From NCBI GenBank assembly GCA_023391335.1, contig JAEWBG010000020.1, positions 1 through 64,000 of the forward strand: 64,000 nucleotides of DNA. Reading direction: 5' to 3'. Numbering within the stretch: the first letter of the stretch is position 1; every line of letters begins with the position of its first letter. The notes under the pieces were generated by a model. The model was not told the origin of the DNA. It ran no database searches and saw only the letters and a list, made by a program, of their open reading frames with translations. The position numbers and the translations under genes are program-made. The stretch is from Pseudomonadota bacterium (GTDB lineage Bacteria; Pseudomonadota; Gammaproteobacteria; Steroidobacterales; Steroidobacteraceae). Shown here piece by piece: positions 1 to 8,423 of this stretch.

Positions 1-103
1 ACCTCACACCTCACATCTCACATCTCACACCTCACACGCATGCCGCTGACTGCCACCTGCCAACTCCGAATCCTATCCGCTAGTCACTAGTCAGTAGTCA
101 CTA
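1..103. repeat. Degenerate heptamer tandem arrays upstream of the permease gene
   Basis: Positions 2-37 are about five copies of a 7-nt word (CCTCACA or TCTCACA). Positions 82-103 hold a second array built on AGTCACT or AGTCAGT. They lie directly in front of the permease start at 111. Similar 7- or 8-nt arrays with other words occur in other gaps of this window, often as foldbacks. Only part of this element is visible because the window begins here. Confidence 0.7.
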
Positions 104-110
104 CCTACCC

Positions 111-1349
111 ATGCTCGACGGTCTCCAAGAAATTCTCTACACGCTCAAGCAGAACAAGCTGCGCACGCTGCTGACTGCGTTCGGCGTGTTCTGGGGCATT
201 TTCATGTTGATCATGCTGCTGGGATTCGGCCGCGGCATGCAGAACGGCGTGATGGATGATTTCGGGCGCGATGTGCTCGACTTCGTGATGCTTTGGGGCG
301 GGGACACGAGCGTCGCATATAAGGGAATGGGGCTGGGCCGCAAGATCCAGTTGGACCAAGCAGACATCGATGCGATCAAGCGCCAGATTCCCGGCATTCG
401 GGTGATCTCGAGCGACAGTACGACCGAAGACGGCACCGTCACCTACGAAGGCAAGAACAGCAACGCCACGATTCACGGCATTCCGGATGAGTACTTCAAG
501 ATCAAGGAAGATGTGCCGTTCCTATTTGGGCGCAAGCCGAATCCACTGGATGTCGATGAGATTCGCAAGGTCGTCGTCATCGGCACCTCTGTAGCAGAAC
601 GACTGTTCGCGCCGAACGAAGATCCGGTCGGCAAGGACGTTCGCATCAAAGACGTGGTCATGAAGGTGACCGGCGTGTTTCACGATAAAGGTAATCGTGG
701 GCGCGCATCGGAAAGCGCATTCATGCCGGTTTCAACGTATCGCAAGCTCTATGGTACGGGCGGACGAATCTCGCAGATCTGGTTGCGACCCAAACCGGGT
801 GTGGACGGGTTCGAGCTGGAGAAGAGTGTGCTCGATCTCGTCAAGCGCCGTCACGACGTTGCGCCCGAAGACATTCGAGGCGTTCGTTCCTTCAACATGG
901 CGACGCCGGCCAAACGCGTGAACGGATTGTTTACCGGCATCAATGTATTTATCTGGTTCGTCGGTCTGGGAACGCTGACGGCCGGCATTGTCGGCATCAG
1001 CAACATCATGATCATCACGGTAAAGGAGCGCACTCGCGAAATTGGCATTCGCAAGGCGCTCGGCGCAACTCCGTTTTCGATCGTAAGTACGTTGTTGCTG
1101 GAATCCGCGTTGGTGACCAGCATCGCGGGCTACATTGGCTTGGTATGTGGCGTGGGGCTGCTCGAGTTGATTGCATTCGCGTTACGAAGCTCCGGCGCGA
1201 AACTGCCTTACTTCATGAATCCCGAAGTCAATTTCCAAGTGGCGATCACGGCCATCGTGCTGTTGATCGGCGTCGGCATTCTCGCTGGACTCATGCCGGC
1301 GATTCGCGCCGCACAGATCACTCCAATCGAAGCGATGCGGGCGGAGTGA
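111..1349 (+). CDS. ABC transporter permease, MacB/FtsX type
   Basis: Inner-membrane permease of a MacAB-type ABC exporter, 412 residues. An N-terminal membrane segment at about residues 18-42 precedes a large periplasmic MacB core domain (about 45-275). FtsX-type membrane segments follow at about 280-305, 335-365 and 375-405, and the loop ERTREIGIRKALGAT is the classic FtsX-family signature. The next gene starts 6 nt downstream and is a paralogue, with an adaptor gene after it, so the three form one operon. No ATPase is visible; it is expected just upstream, outside the window. The ATG at 111 lacks a clear ribosome binding site. The substrate cannot be told from sequence; the family exports peptides, lipids or small hydrophobic compounds. 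Confidence 0.88.
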   Translation: MLDGLQEILYTLKQNKLRTLLTAFGVFWGIFMLIMLLGFGRGMQNGVMDDFGRDVLDFVMLWGGDTSVAYKGMGLGRKIQLDQADIDAIKRQIPGIRVISSDSTTEDGTVTYEGKNSNATIHGIPDEYFKIKEDVPFLFGRKPNPLDVDEIRKVVVIGTSVAERLFAPNEDPVGKDVRIKDVVMKVTGVFHDKGNRGRASESAFMPVSTYRKLYGTGGRISQIWLRPKPGVDGFELEKSVLDLVKRRHDVAPEDIRGVRSFNMATPAKRVNGLFTGINVFIWFVGLGTLTAGIVGISNIMIITVKERTREIGIRKALGATPFSIVSTLLLESALVTSIAGYIGLVCGVGLLELIAFALRSSGAKLPYFMNPEVNFQVAITAIVLLIGVGILAGLMPAIRAAQITPIEAMRAE

Positions 1350-1354
1350 GCGCG

Positions 1355-2620
1355 ATGTTCTTCGATTTCGAAAAATGGCAGGAGATCGTCAGCACGCTCA
1401 AGCAGCACAAACTGCGCACGGCGTTGACCGCATTCGGCGTGTTCTGGGGCATCTTCATGCTCACTGTGTTGTTGGGTGCGGGCAAGGGACTCGAGAACGG
1501 TGTGAACGATGGATTTCCGAGCATTTCCAACTTCGTGATCCTGTGGTCGCAGGGTGCGACGCAGTTGCCGTACGAAGGCATGCCGGTTGGCCGCCAGATC
1601 ACGCTCAAGCCCGACGATGTCACGGCGATTCTGAAGAACGTTCCGTCCGTCGCAATGGTGAAGGGCCAGAACTCAGTCGGTCTCTGGGCCGGCAGTCCTC
1701 CTTACACCGTGCACAAGTCCAAGAACGGGGCATTCAGCGTGCAAGGCGGTTTCGCCAACATCGAAGGAATTCAAGCATTGCGCATTGTGGCGGGTCGCTC
1801 GATCAATGCGATGGACGAAGAACAACGTCGCAAGGTCGCGGTCATCGGGCAACGCGTGCGCGATCAGTTATTTGCGAAGGGAGAGAAAGTCCTCGGCGAG
1901 GACATCACCATCAATGGCATCAGCTTTATGGTGGTCGGGATTTTCGAATCGCTCCAGCAGGGTAACGAACAGCAAGACGAAGAAAGGATCTACCTTCCGA
2001 ACGACACGCTGCGCTACGCCTTCAATCAGGTCGGTTGGCTCGGCAATTTCGTGTTCGTCCCCAAGCCCGGCGTCCCCGCGCATGCTGCTGAAGAGGATGT
2101 GAAGAAGTACCTCTCTCAGATCAAGAAGGTCAGTCCGGACGATCGCGGCGTCTTCGGCAGCTTCAACATGGAGGACCAGTTCAACAAGGTCCAGGGTTTG
2201 TTCATTGGCATCAAAGCGTTCAGTTGGATCGTCGCGATCGGGACGATCTTCGCGGGTGCCGTTGGCGTCGGCAACATCATGCTGATCGTCGTGAAAGAAA
2301 GAACTCGCGAGATCGGATTGCGCAAAGCATTGGGCGCGACCCCGGCATCGATCATCGGAATGATCATGCAAGAGTCGCTCTTTATTACGGCAGTGGCGGG
2401 CTACAGCGGATTGGTCGTCGGTACATTGGCGATCGAAGGTGTAGCGAAACTACTCAATGCGGCTGGCGGTCACGCGGGTTTCTTCGGTGCTCCTGAAGTG
2501 GAATTTGGAACGGCGATTACGGCGCTGGCGGTGCTGGTCGCGGCCGGCGTGCTTGCATCGTTGATGCCGGCTGCCAAAGCGGTGGCGGTGAATCCCATCG
2601 TCGCGCTGCAGGATCAGTAA
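1355..2620 (+). CDS. ABC transporter permease, MacB/FtsX type (second subunit)
   Basis: Second permease, 421 residues, paralogous to the gene before it: both open with a TLKQ(H/N)KLRT motif and the segment FGVFWGIFML. The layout is an N-terminal membrane helix, a periplasmic MacB core domain, then three FtsX membrane helices beginning near residue 285 with the ERTREIGLRKALGAT signature. The reading frame stays open upstream to 1145, but that part lies inside the previous gene. The ATG at 1355 matches the paralogue's N-terminus and leaves a 5-nt gap, so it is chosen. The two permeases probably pair as a heterodimer with a shared ATPase and hand substrate to the adaptor encoded next. This is inference from family architecture. 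Confidence 0.88.
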   Translation: MFFDFEKWQEIVSTLKQHKLRTALTAFGVFWGIFMLTVLLGAGKGLENGVNDGFPSISNFVILWSQGATQLPYEGMPVGRQITLKPDDVTAILKNVPSVAMVKGQNSVGLWAGSPPYTVHKSKNGAFSVQGGFANIEGIQALRIVAGRSINAMDEEQRRKVAVIGQRVRDQLFAKGEKVLGEDITINGISFMVVGIFESLQQGNEQQDEERIYLPNDTLRYAFNQVGWLGNFVFVPKPGVPAHAAEEDVKKYLSQIKKVSPDDRGVFGSFNMEDQFNKVQGLFIGIKAFSWIVAIGTIFAGAVGVGNIMLIVVKERTREIGLRKALGATPASIIGMIMQESLFITAVAGYSGLVVGTLAIEGVAKLLNAAGGHAGFFGAPEVEFGTAITALAVLVAAGVLASLMPAAKAVAVNPIVALQDQ

Positions 2621-2661
2621 GACGGAATCGAACAATTGCGTTGAGACAAGAAGCGAAGAAC

Positions 2662-3735
2662 ATGAAGCGAGTCATTAAGTGGTTGGTGCTGGGTGCAATC
2701 GGGTTCATCTTCCTGGGGACCATGGGGTTTCTGTACAAGAAGTCGCACCAGCCGCCTACGGTCTTCCAAGTCGACAGCCCCACGCGCATGGACATCATCA
2801 AGAAGACGGTGGCGACAGGAAAAGTCATTCCACGGCGCGAGATTGAAGTGAAGGCGCAGGTCTCGGGTGTGGTGGATAAGCTTTACGTCGTGGCCGGCCA
2901 AACTGTGAAGAAGGGCGCCATCATTGCGCGCATTGCACTTCGGCCCAACATGATCAACGTGAGCAAGGCGGAGGCCGATCTGCTCGCGGCAAAGATCAGC
3001 TTGCAGAAGCAGGCGGCGGATTTTGAACGCTACAAGCAACTGAGAGCACAGCATCTGATTTCGGAAACCGAATTCACTCAGTTTTCGACCGACTATGAGT
3101 TGCAGAAAGAAGCGGTGTCCTCGGCCGAGAACACGTTGTTGCTCCTGAAGACCGGCGCGACTAAGGATTCAGACAAGGTGTCGAATATGATCCCCGCGAC
3201 CATCGACGGCATGGTGCTCGATGTGCCGAACAAGGAAGGTGCATTCATCGTCGAGTCGAGTACGTATCAATCTGGTACGACGCTCGCCACGCTTGCCGAT
3301 ATGAACGATATGATTTTCGAAGGTCTCGTCGATGAGTCGGAAGTCGGTAAGTTGAAGGAAGGCATGGAGTTGTTGCTGAACGTCGGCGCGCTCGAAGGCA
3401 AGCCGTTCAAGGCTACGCTCGAATACATCGCACCCAAAGGCGTCACCGACCAGGGCGCCATCAAGTTCACTATTCGCGCCGCTGTGCAATTGAACAAGGA
3501 TTTGTTCCTGCGCTCGAACTACAGCGCCAATGCCGACATCGTGCTCGATAAACGCGAGAACGTTTTGGCGATCAATGAAGGCGACTTGATCATCGACGAC
3601 AAGGGCACGTTCGTCGAAGTCGAAACGGCGCCCCAGCAGTTCGAAAAGCGCGAGATCAAGACGGGCCTGTCGGACGGCATCAATATCGAAGTGGTGTCGG
3701 GGCTCACTGAGAAAGAGAAGATTAAGCATAGGTAG
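2662..3735 (+). CDS. Periplasmic adaptor (membrane fusion) protein of the ABC exporter
   Basis: MacA/HlyD-type adaptor, 357 residues, linking the inner-membrane permeases to an outer-membrane channel. A single N-terminal membrane anchor spans about residues 5-23. Next comes the half-lipoyl motif (IEVKAQVSGVVDKLYV), an alpha-hairpin of about residues 85-140 rich in K, Q and E, the second lipoyl half (IPATIDGMVLDVPNKEG) and a beta-barrel. ATG 2662 is preferred over an in-frame TTG at 2641 because AGAAG lies just upstream. The C-terminus stops at GLTEKEKIKHR, slightly shorter than usual for the family. A mini-hairpin chain begins about 6 nt after the stop, so the 3' end may have been trimmed when that element arrived. 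Confidence 0.87.
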   Translation: MKRVIKWLVLGAIGFIFLGTMGFLYKKSHQPPTVFQVDSPTRMDIIKKTVATGKVIPRREIEVKAQVSGVVDKLYVVAGQTVKKGAIIARIALRPNMINVSKAEADLLAAKISLQKQAADFERYKQLRAQHLISETEFTQFSTDYELQKEAVSSAENTLLLLKTGATKDSDKVSNMIPATIDGMVLDVPNKEGAFIVESSTYQSGTTLATLADMNDMIFEGLVDESEVGKLKEGMELLLNVGALEGKPFKATLEYIAPKGVTDQGAIKFTIRAAVQLNKDLFLRSNYSANADIVLDKRENVLAINEGDLIIDDKGTFVEVETAPQQFEKREIKTGLSDGINIEVVSGLTEKEKIKHR

Positions 3736-3740
3736 GGGGA

Positions 3741-4235
3741 CGACGGATCGCTTTGCGATCGAGAAGGACTGGCGTCCGGAAAGACGCGTTGCGTCGGGAA
3801 GGACGGGCGTCGGGACAGAAGCCTTGATGACGGACGACTTTATCGTCAGGAAGGCCTTCGGCAGGAAGGACGCGTTGCGTCAGGAAGGACTAGCGTCAGG
3901 ACAGAATTGGGAGGATGACGGATCGCTTTGCGATCGAGAAGCACTGACGTCGGGAAAGAAGAGGCAAGCCGTTTGCGTCGGCAGGGAAGCCTAACGGCAG
4001 GCAAGGTGAAACATGAACAAGAGGCGAGCCCTGCGGGCAAGGTAGCCATTGGCAAGCAAGCCCTGCGGGCAAGGAAGCCTAACGGCAGGCCAGAGTTGAA
4101 CAAGAGCAAGAGGCAAGTGCTTTGCGCAGGCCAGAAGGACTAAGAGGAAGCGCGTTGCGCAAGGTGGCCGTTGGCAGGGAAGCCATTGGCAAGGTAGCGC
4201 TGCGCGCAAGGCAGAACACACGCGCAGCTCCAACT
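3741..4235 (+). repeat. Mini-hairpin chain, purine-spacer orientation
   Basis: A run of short inverted repeats, each a 9-15 nt hairpin with a 3-6 bp stem and a 3-5 nt loop, separated by about 6 nt of A/G-rich spacer such as AGGAAG, GGGAAG or AAGGAA. Readable units include GATCGC..GCGATC, GACGC..GCGTC, GCC..GGC and GCCC..GGGC. Early units carry AGGAAG-type spacers; from about 3960 the spacers become AGGCAAG-type. Apparent open frames here lack coding character and just follow the repeat. Its position right after a stop codon suggests it is transcribed as a 3' tail, but this is inference. Confidence 0.75.
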
Positions 4236-4240
4236 CAGTC

Positions 4241-4380
4241 GGATCCATTTCTGTCCTGCCGTGAGGCCTTCCTGATCCGAGAGGATCCCTCATGCCGAAG
4301 GCCTACCTGACGACACCGTCCGTCGTTGCACCAGACGACGTCGTCGTCATCTTTATCTCCGTGCTCTCCGTGTCCTCCGT
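4241..4380. repeat. Direct repeat copy A flanking the PAP2 gene
   Basis: About 140 bp nearly identical to 5715-5859, with only a handful of mismatches and one 3-5 nt indel. It starts GGATCCATTTC, contains mini-hairpins with pyrimidine spacers (the reverse strand of the AGGAAG type), and ends in three 9-nt words of CTCCGTG type. The two copies bracket the PAP2 gene in the same orientation. No transposase or integrase is present between them. Confidence 0.8.
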
Positions 4381-4394
4381 GTGAAATCTCCTCG

Positions 4395-4490
4395 TCCTTC
4401 TTCAGCGAAGAGGAAGCGCTTCGCGCAAGGTGGCCGTTGGCAGGGAAGCCATTGGCAAGGAAGCGCTTCGCGCAAGGCAGAACACAGGCG
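4395..4490 (+). repeat. Short mini-hairpin chain
   Basis: A second short block of purine-spacer hairpins (GCG..CGC, GCC..GGC units with AAGG-type spacers) after the direct repeat. From 4491 to 4679 I see only a further GCGAGC..GCTCGC hairpin and no gene. The PAP2 start follows at 4680. Confidence 0.6.
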
Positions 4491-4679
4491 CAGCTCACAC
4501 CACAGCTCACGCGAGCAACGCTCGCTCTCACCCCCTCACTGCTTCCAAGGGTGGGAAAGACGTGAGCGAAGGAACAGCAGCGGTTCGCAGACCGTCTAGG
4601 CGCTAACAGTTCGCTTCTGTTACACACCACTTCTTCTAAGTCCACAGCTCCGTTGCACTGCGCGCCTCGCTATCACCTC

Positions 4680-5393
4680 ATGTCTGAACGTCAACGCACC
4701 TGGCCGCGATGGCTAGAGCAACTCAAGAGCCAACAGTTGTGGCCGATCGTAGCCGTGCTGCTCATTGCAGGCGCGGTTTGGGCATTCGCCGAAGTCGCCG
4801 ATGAGGTGAACGAAGGCGAGTGGCTTACGTTCGATCGAGCGATTCTTCTATCGCTGCGCGAGCCAACGGATCTCGCGGACCTCAAAGGACCGATTTGGTT
4901 GCAGCACGCGGCGCGCGACATCACCAGTCTGGGAGGCGGTACTGTCCTCACGCTCATCACTGCGGCGGCGATCGGATTCTTGCTGCTGACACGCAAATTC
5001 GCGCCTGCAATCTTGGTCGCGGCTTCGGTTTGCGGTGGCGCAGTGTTGAGTAGTGTGCTGAAAATAGCATTCGCTCGTGCTCGCCCGGATATCGTCCCGC
5101 ACGTCGTCGAGGTCTATTCAGCCAGTTTTCCCAGCGGCCACGCCATCCTTGCGACTACGACCTATCTCACGCTCGGTACGCTCCTAGCTGAAGTGCAACC
5201 GAATCGCCGTGTGAAACTGTATCTGCTCGGCTGGGCGGTGCTGCTCAGTATTGCGATCGGAGTAAGCCGCGTTTACTTGGGGGTTCATTGGCCCACGGAC
5301 GTGCTCGCGGGTTGGTGCGTCGGTTCCGCGTGGGCGTTGTCCTGCGGATTGGTCGCGTTGTGGGTTCAGAGGAAGCGAGGAGGGCGAGACTGA
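4680..5393 (+). CDS. PAP2-family membrane phosphatase
   Basis: Integral membrane phosphatase of the type-2 phosphatidic acid phosphatase family, 237 residues. The three catalytic motifs are complete: K128-x6-R135-P136, PSGH at 151-154 with the general-acid histidine H154, and S196-R197-x5-H203-x3-D207. Hydrophobic segments lie before motif 1 and between and after motifs 2 and 3. Family members remove phosphate from phosphatidic acid, undecaprenyl pyrophosphate or related lipids in the inner membrane, with the active site facing the periplasm; which lipid is used here is not evident. ATG 4680 is preferred over an in-frame TTG at 4653. The gene stands alone and is bracketed by a ~140 bp direct repeat, suggesting it may move or duplicate as a unit. 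Confidence 0.88.
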   Translation: MSERQRTWPRWLEQLKSQQLWPIVAVLLIAGAVWAFAEVADEVNEGEWLTFDRAILLSLREPTDLADLKGPIWLQHAARDITSLGGGTVLTLITAAAIGFLLLTRKFAPAILVAASVCGGAVLSSVLKIAFARARPDIVPHVVEVYSASFPSGHAILATTTYLTLGTLLAEVQPNRRVKLYLLGWAVLLSIAIGVSRVYLGVHWPTDVLAGWCVGSAWALSCGLVALWVQRKRGGRD

Positions 5394-5454
5394 GTGTTGA
5401 TGGCTGAGAGTCGGTTCGTTCTTTTGGGGCACCGACCACGACTATCGCTGAGCT

Positions 5455-5625
5455 GATGACGGATCGCTGCGCGATCAGGAAGGACATTCGTCAGGTAGGA
5501 CGCTCACGCGTCAGGAAGGACTACCGTCAGGACAGCAGAGAAGAGGTAAGCCGTCTGCCTCGGCAAGCAAGCCTGACGGCAGGCGAGCCATTGGCAGGCA
5601 AGCGCTTCGCGCAGGTCAGAACTCT
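5455..5625 (+). repeat. Mini-hairpin chain downstream of the PAP2 gene
   Basis: Units include GATCGC..GCGATC, a GTC hairpin with AGGAAGGA spacers, then GCC..GGC and GCG..CGC units with AGGC-type spacers, the same order of spacer types as at 3741-4235. From 5626 to 5714 I see only a short AGTGACT-like word array (about 5633-5660). Confidence 0.7.
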
Positions 5626-5714
5626 TGGGGTGACAGCTGACTAGTGACTGGGGACTAGCAAGACAACTCGTCGCTCACTTGTCGTGAGGGTGCAAGACCT
5701 TTAGCCCGATAGTT

Positions 5715-5859
5715 GGATCCATTTCGGTCCTGCCGTGAGGCCTTCCTGATCCGAGAGGATCCCTCATGCCGAAGGCCTACCTGACGACACAGTCGTCCGT
5801 CGTTGCACCAGATGACGGCGTCGTCATTTATATCTCCGTGCTCTCCGTGTCCTCCGTGG
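5715..5859. repeat. Direct repeat copy B flanking the PAP2 gene
   Basis: Near-identical to 4241-4380 and in the same orientation. It ends about 17 nt before the stop codon of the leftward DUF349 gene, so it lies at that gene's 3' end. Confidence 0.8.
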
Positions 5860-5876
5860 AGAATATCTTTTCTCTT

Positions 5877-8174
5877 TCAACCCCGCAGCGCACGACTGCG
5901 CGATTGCTTGAACCGTTCAACTAATTCTGAATACACCGCATCGTCGACAGGCCCGGTCCGAAGCCACTCGATCGTCAGCGCATCCAATTCGCCCACGCTC
6001 GGTGCCGCGCCTTGTCCCATCGCCTCCATCAAGCGTTTGACCTGAATTTCACGGCGCAAGCCCTGATCTGCTTCAGGCGTCGGGGAATCAGTGAGAATTT
6101 CAGCGCGGATGCACAGCGTCTTCAGCGCGAGTTCGTTCGCTGCTAAATCGCCATTCGGATTTGAAGCAAGCGCATTGCGCAAAGCCTCCAAAGCGCGCTT
6201 CGGCAATGGATTCGTTTGCGCAAGCGATTCCTCAGCCGTTTGCTTCAAGGTTGCGACGTCATCCGGGGCCGCTGTGCGCGCCGTAGCAAGCTGATACGCG
6301 CGTATCCGATTGCCGGCCTCGAGTGCAGCGAGCCAACTACGCTCCGCATCTTGCGCGTGCTGCTGATCCACGGCCTTGCGGCAACGCTGCAAGGCGCGCT
6401 CGAATCGCTCGCGCAGTTGGCGCGCGTTTGCCTTCGGCAGGTCTTCGATGGCATCGAAGGCGGCACGCAGCTCGGGAATCTTCTTCGCGCCTTCGAGCAA
6501 ATCGGAACCCGAGAGCTGTGCGATGTTCTCGAGCTCTTCGCAGACGGAGACTGCCTGCACCTTATTTGTCTCGAGCTGTGCGGTGTGGCTCGCACGCTCT
6601 TCCTGACGCTTCTGAAATACGGCATCGCACTGCGCCCGAAACTGTTCCCACAGCTTTCGATCGTCATCGCGTGGGACCGGGCCGATCGATTTCCATTTCT
6701 CTTGAAGACGCTTCACCTCATCGATTGCAGCTCTGCTGTCTGCTGAGCTCGACAAAGCACGCGCGCGTTCGATCAATGACTGCTTCTGCTTTACGTTATG
6801 CGCGTATTCGGCGTCGATCAGGGTCTGCAGTGAGTCCGTCAAGCCATAGAACTTGCGCTGCAGTTCTTCGCAGGCCGCCATGTCGACAGGCGAGTGCTGA
6901 CGCCAGAGCTGCTTTGCTTCTCGAACCGCGGTGATCGCCGTTTTCCAATCCGGCTCTTCCCAGTTCTGCCGCTGCTCGAACGCGAGCAGTCGCTCATACA
7001 CTTGGGCACGCTGCTGTAGGTTCTCTTCTTTGATTCGATCTTGCTCCGCGAAGAATTCACGACAAGGTTGGAAAGCCTTCTGCGCAGCTTCGTGGAAGCG
7101 TTCCCAATCCGATTCGGTATCTTGGCCGGCGCCCTTGCTCAAGGTGCGCCACTGTTCTTGGAGGTCTTTGATCTGCCCGGCGAGTGCGGTCGGATGCATA
7201 TCGGCACCGATCAACGCTTCCATGCGTTCGATTAGCTCGATGCGCTTCGGCGCGACCGAAAAGCTCTTCCAATCCTTCAGCTCGTCGAGCTTGGCATCGA
7301 GCTGTTTGAGCTGCTTGGCCAAGTGGGCTGGCAGATGCGGTACTGTCGGCAGCTTTTCTTCGATGGCTCGCCGCATTCCCGCCGCGCTCTTGCTACTGCC
7401 CGATGCCAACGCAGCATGTGCTTTGCGCACCAAGCCGGTGATCTGTCGCAGTGCTTGCGCTTCGGCGGCTTGCTTCTCGGCTTGCGCTTTGCGTTCTTCT
7501 TCTTGGAGTCGAATCCGTTCTGCTGCGGCGAGCGCATCGGCCTTCTCGTGCTGCTCGCGTTCTTTTTGAGCAGCGGCGGCCGCATTTGCTGCCGCAAGTT
7601 CTTCGGCCGCTTTGGCTGCAACCTGTCGCAAGTGATGAGCGATGACCTCGCGTGCGCGATCGATGGCCTGTTGCGATGCGTTCGCTACGTCTGCTGCCGC
7701 GTGCGACGCGACGACGTTCCAGCGACTTTCGAGCTGCTCCAATGTCGGCGTGAACAGCGCATCGAAAGGTCGATGGCTGTGCCGTTCTAGCGCAGCCGCC
7801 GCAGCCGCAATTTCCGCTTGAATCTTTTCGTGCTCGCGTTCTGCGGCAAGGAGTGCGTCGCGTTTGTGAGCAAGAATCTTGTGGACGCTTTTGTCGTTGC
7901 GGGCGGTTCTTAGCAACGCGCGGATCTGATCCGCATCTTCGATCGCTTCTGCGGCGAGCTGCCGGACCTTGGTAGAGGTGCCATCCACGACGAACCTGGC
8001 GATCGTGTTTGTGTCTCCGACGGCGATGGCTGTTCGCAGCATTTCCTCTTCCGGAGTAGCGATCGTAGGTGCATCGGCACCCGCGAGCGTGGACGCAGTC
8101 TCAGTGGGTTGCTGCGGCGATATCTCGGGTCGCGAGGGCGGCGGCGCCTTCTTAAAGCGAGAAAAGAGGGACAT
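5877..8174 (-). CDS. DUF349-domain coiled-coil protein
   Basis: Large soluble protein of about 765 residues with no signal peptide or membrane segment. After a charged and proline-rich N-terminus (MSLFSRFKK), residues ~45-115 look like HEAT-type helical repeats. Residues ~150-260 are an Ala/Glu/Lys-rich coiled coil. The C-terminal two thirds carry several DUF349 units, recognisable by the W-K/R...W..F...F pattern (for example WKSIGPVPRDDDRKLWEQF). DUF349 proteins are widespread in gammaproteobacteria; their biochemical role is not well defined, so none is assigned. Two start codons are adjacent (8177 and 8174); the second sits 6 nt from an AAGGA site and is preferred. It appears monocistronic. 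Confidence 0.8.
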   Translation of the reverse strand: MSLFSRFKKAPPPSRPEISPQQPTETASTLAGADAPTIATPEEEMLRTAIAVGDTNTIARFVVDGTSTKVRQLAAEAIEDADQIRALLRTARNDKSVHKILAHKRDALLAAEREHEKIQAEIAAAAAALERHSHRPFDALFTPTLEQLESRWNVVASHAAADVANASQQAIDRAREVIAHHLRQVAAKAAEELAAANAAAAAQKEREQHEKADALAAAERIRLQEEERKAQAEKQAAEAQALRQITGLVRKAHAALASGSSKSAAGMRRAIEEKLPTVPHLPAHLAKQLKQLDAKLDELKDWKSFSVAPKRIELIERMEALIGADMHPTALAGQIKDLQEQWRTLSKGAGQDTESDWERFHEAAQKAFQPCREFFAEQDRIKEENLQQRAQVYERLLAFEQRQNWEEPDWKTAITAVREAKQLWRQHSPVDMAACEELQRKFYGLTDSLQTLIDAEYAHNVKQKQSLIERARALSSSADSRAAIDEVKRLQEKWKSIGPVPRDDDRKLWEQFRAQCDAVFQKRQEERASHTAQLETNKVQAVSVCEELENIAQLSGSDLLEGAKKIPELRAAFDAIEDLPKANARQLRERFERALQRCRKAVDQQHAQDAERSWLAALEAGNRIRAYQLATARTAAPDDVATLKQTAEESLAQTNPLPKRALEALRNALASNPNGDLAANELALKTLCIRAEILTDSPTPEADQGLRREIQVKRLMEAMGQGAAPSVGELDALTIEWLRTGPVDDAVYSELVERFKQSRSRALRG

Positions 8175-8423
8175 CATCGATCCTTAGAGGGAGTGCGCGC
8201 CGAGCATTCTAACTGGACTTTCGGCGCGGTTCGCCTAGCGACCAGCGACGGTATTGCGGTTCGACCAGCTGATGCGCAATTGATTCAGGGCCGACATCGT
8301 CGGCAATCGTCCGAGCGGCGCGCCCGGGCGGGAAGACACACATATTAATAGGGGCGAATAGACCAAATCCGAAAGGGGTAGATCCATTCTCAATCGCTGG
8401 CCGCCCGCACCTTAGCTAGCCCG

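Noticed and set aside
1145..1354. Longer N-terminus of the second permease
   Set aside because: The extension overlaps the first permease gene by about 200 bp, is rich in Arg and His and has no counterpart in the paralogue. ATG 1355 fits better.
3846..4645. Several 60-140 residue open frames in the hairpin chains
   Set aside because: They follow the repeat units, contain many Arg, Pro and Cys residues, and the same peptides recur on both strands of other arrays. No ribosome binding site or conserved domain is seen.
4241..5859. Composite transposon around the PAP2 gene
   Set aside because: The flanking copies are direct repeats made of hairpin units; no transposase, terminal inverted repeat or target duplication was seen.
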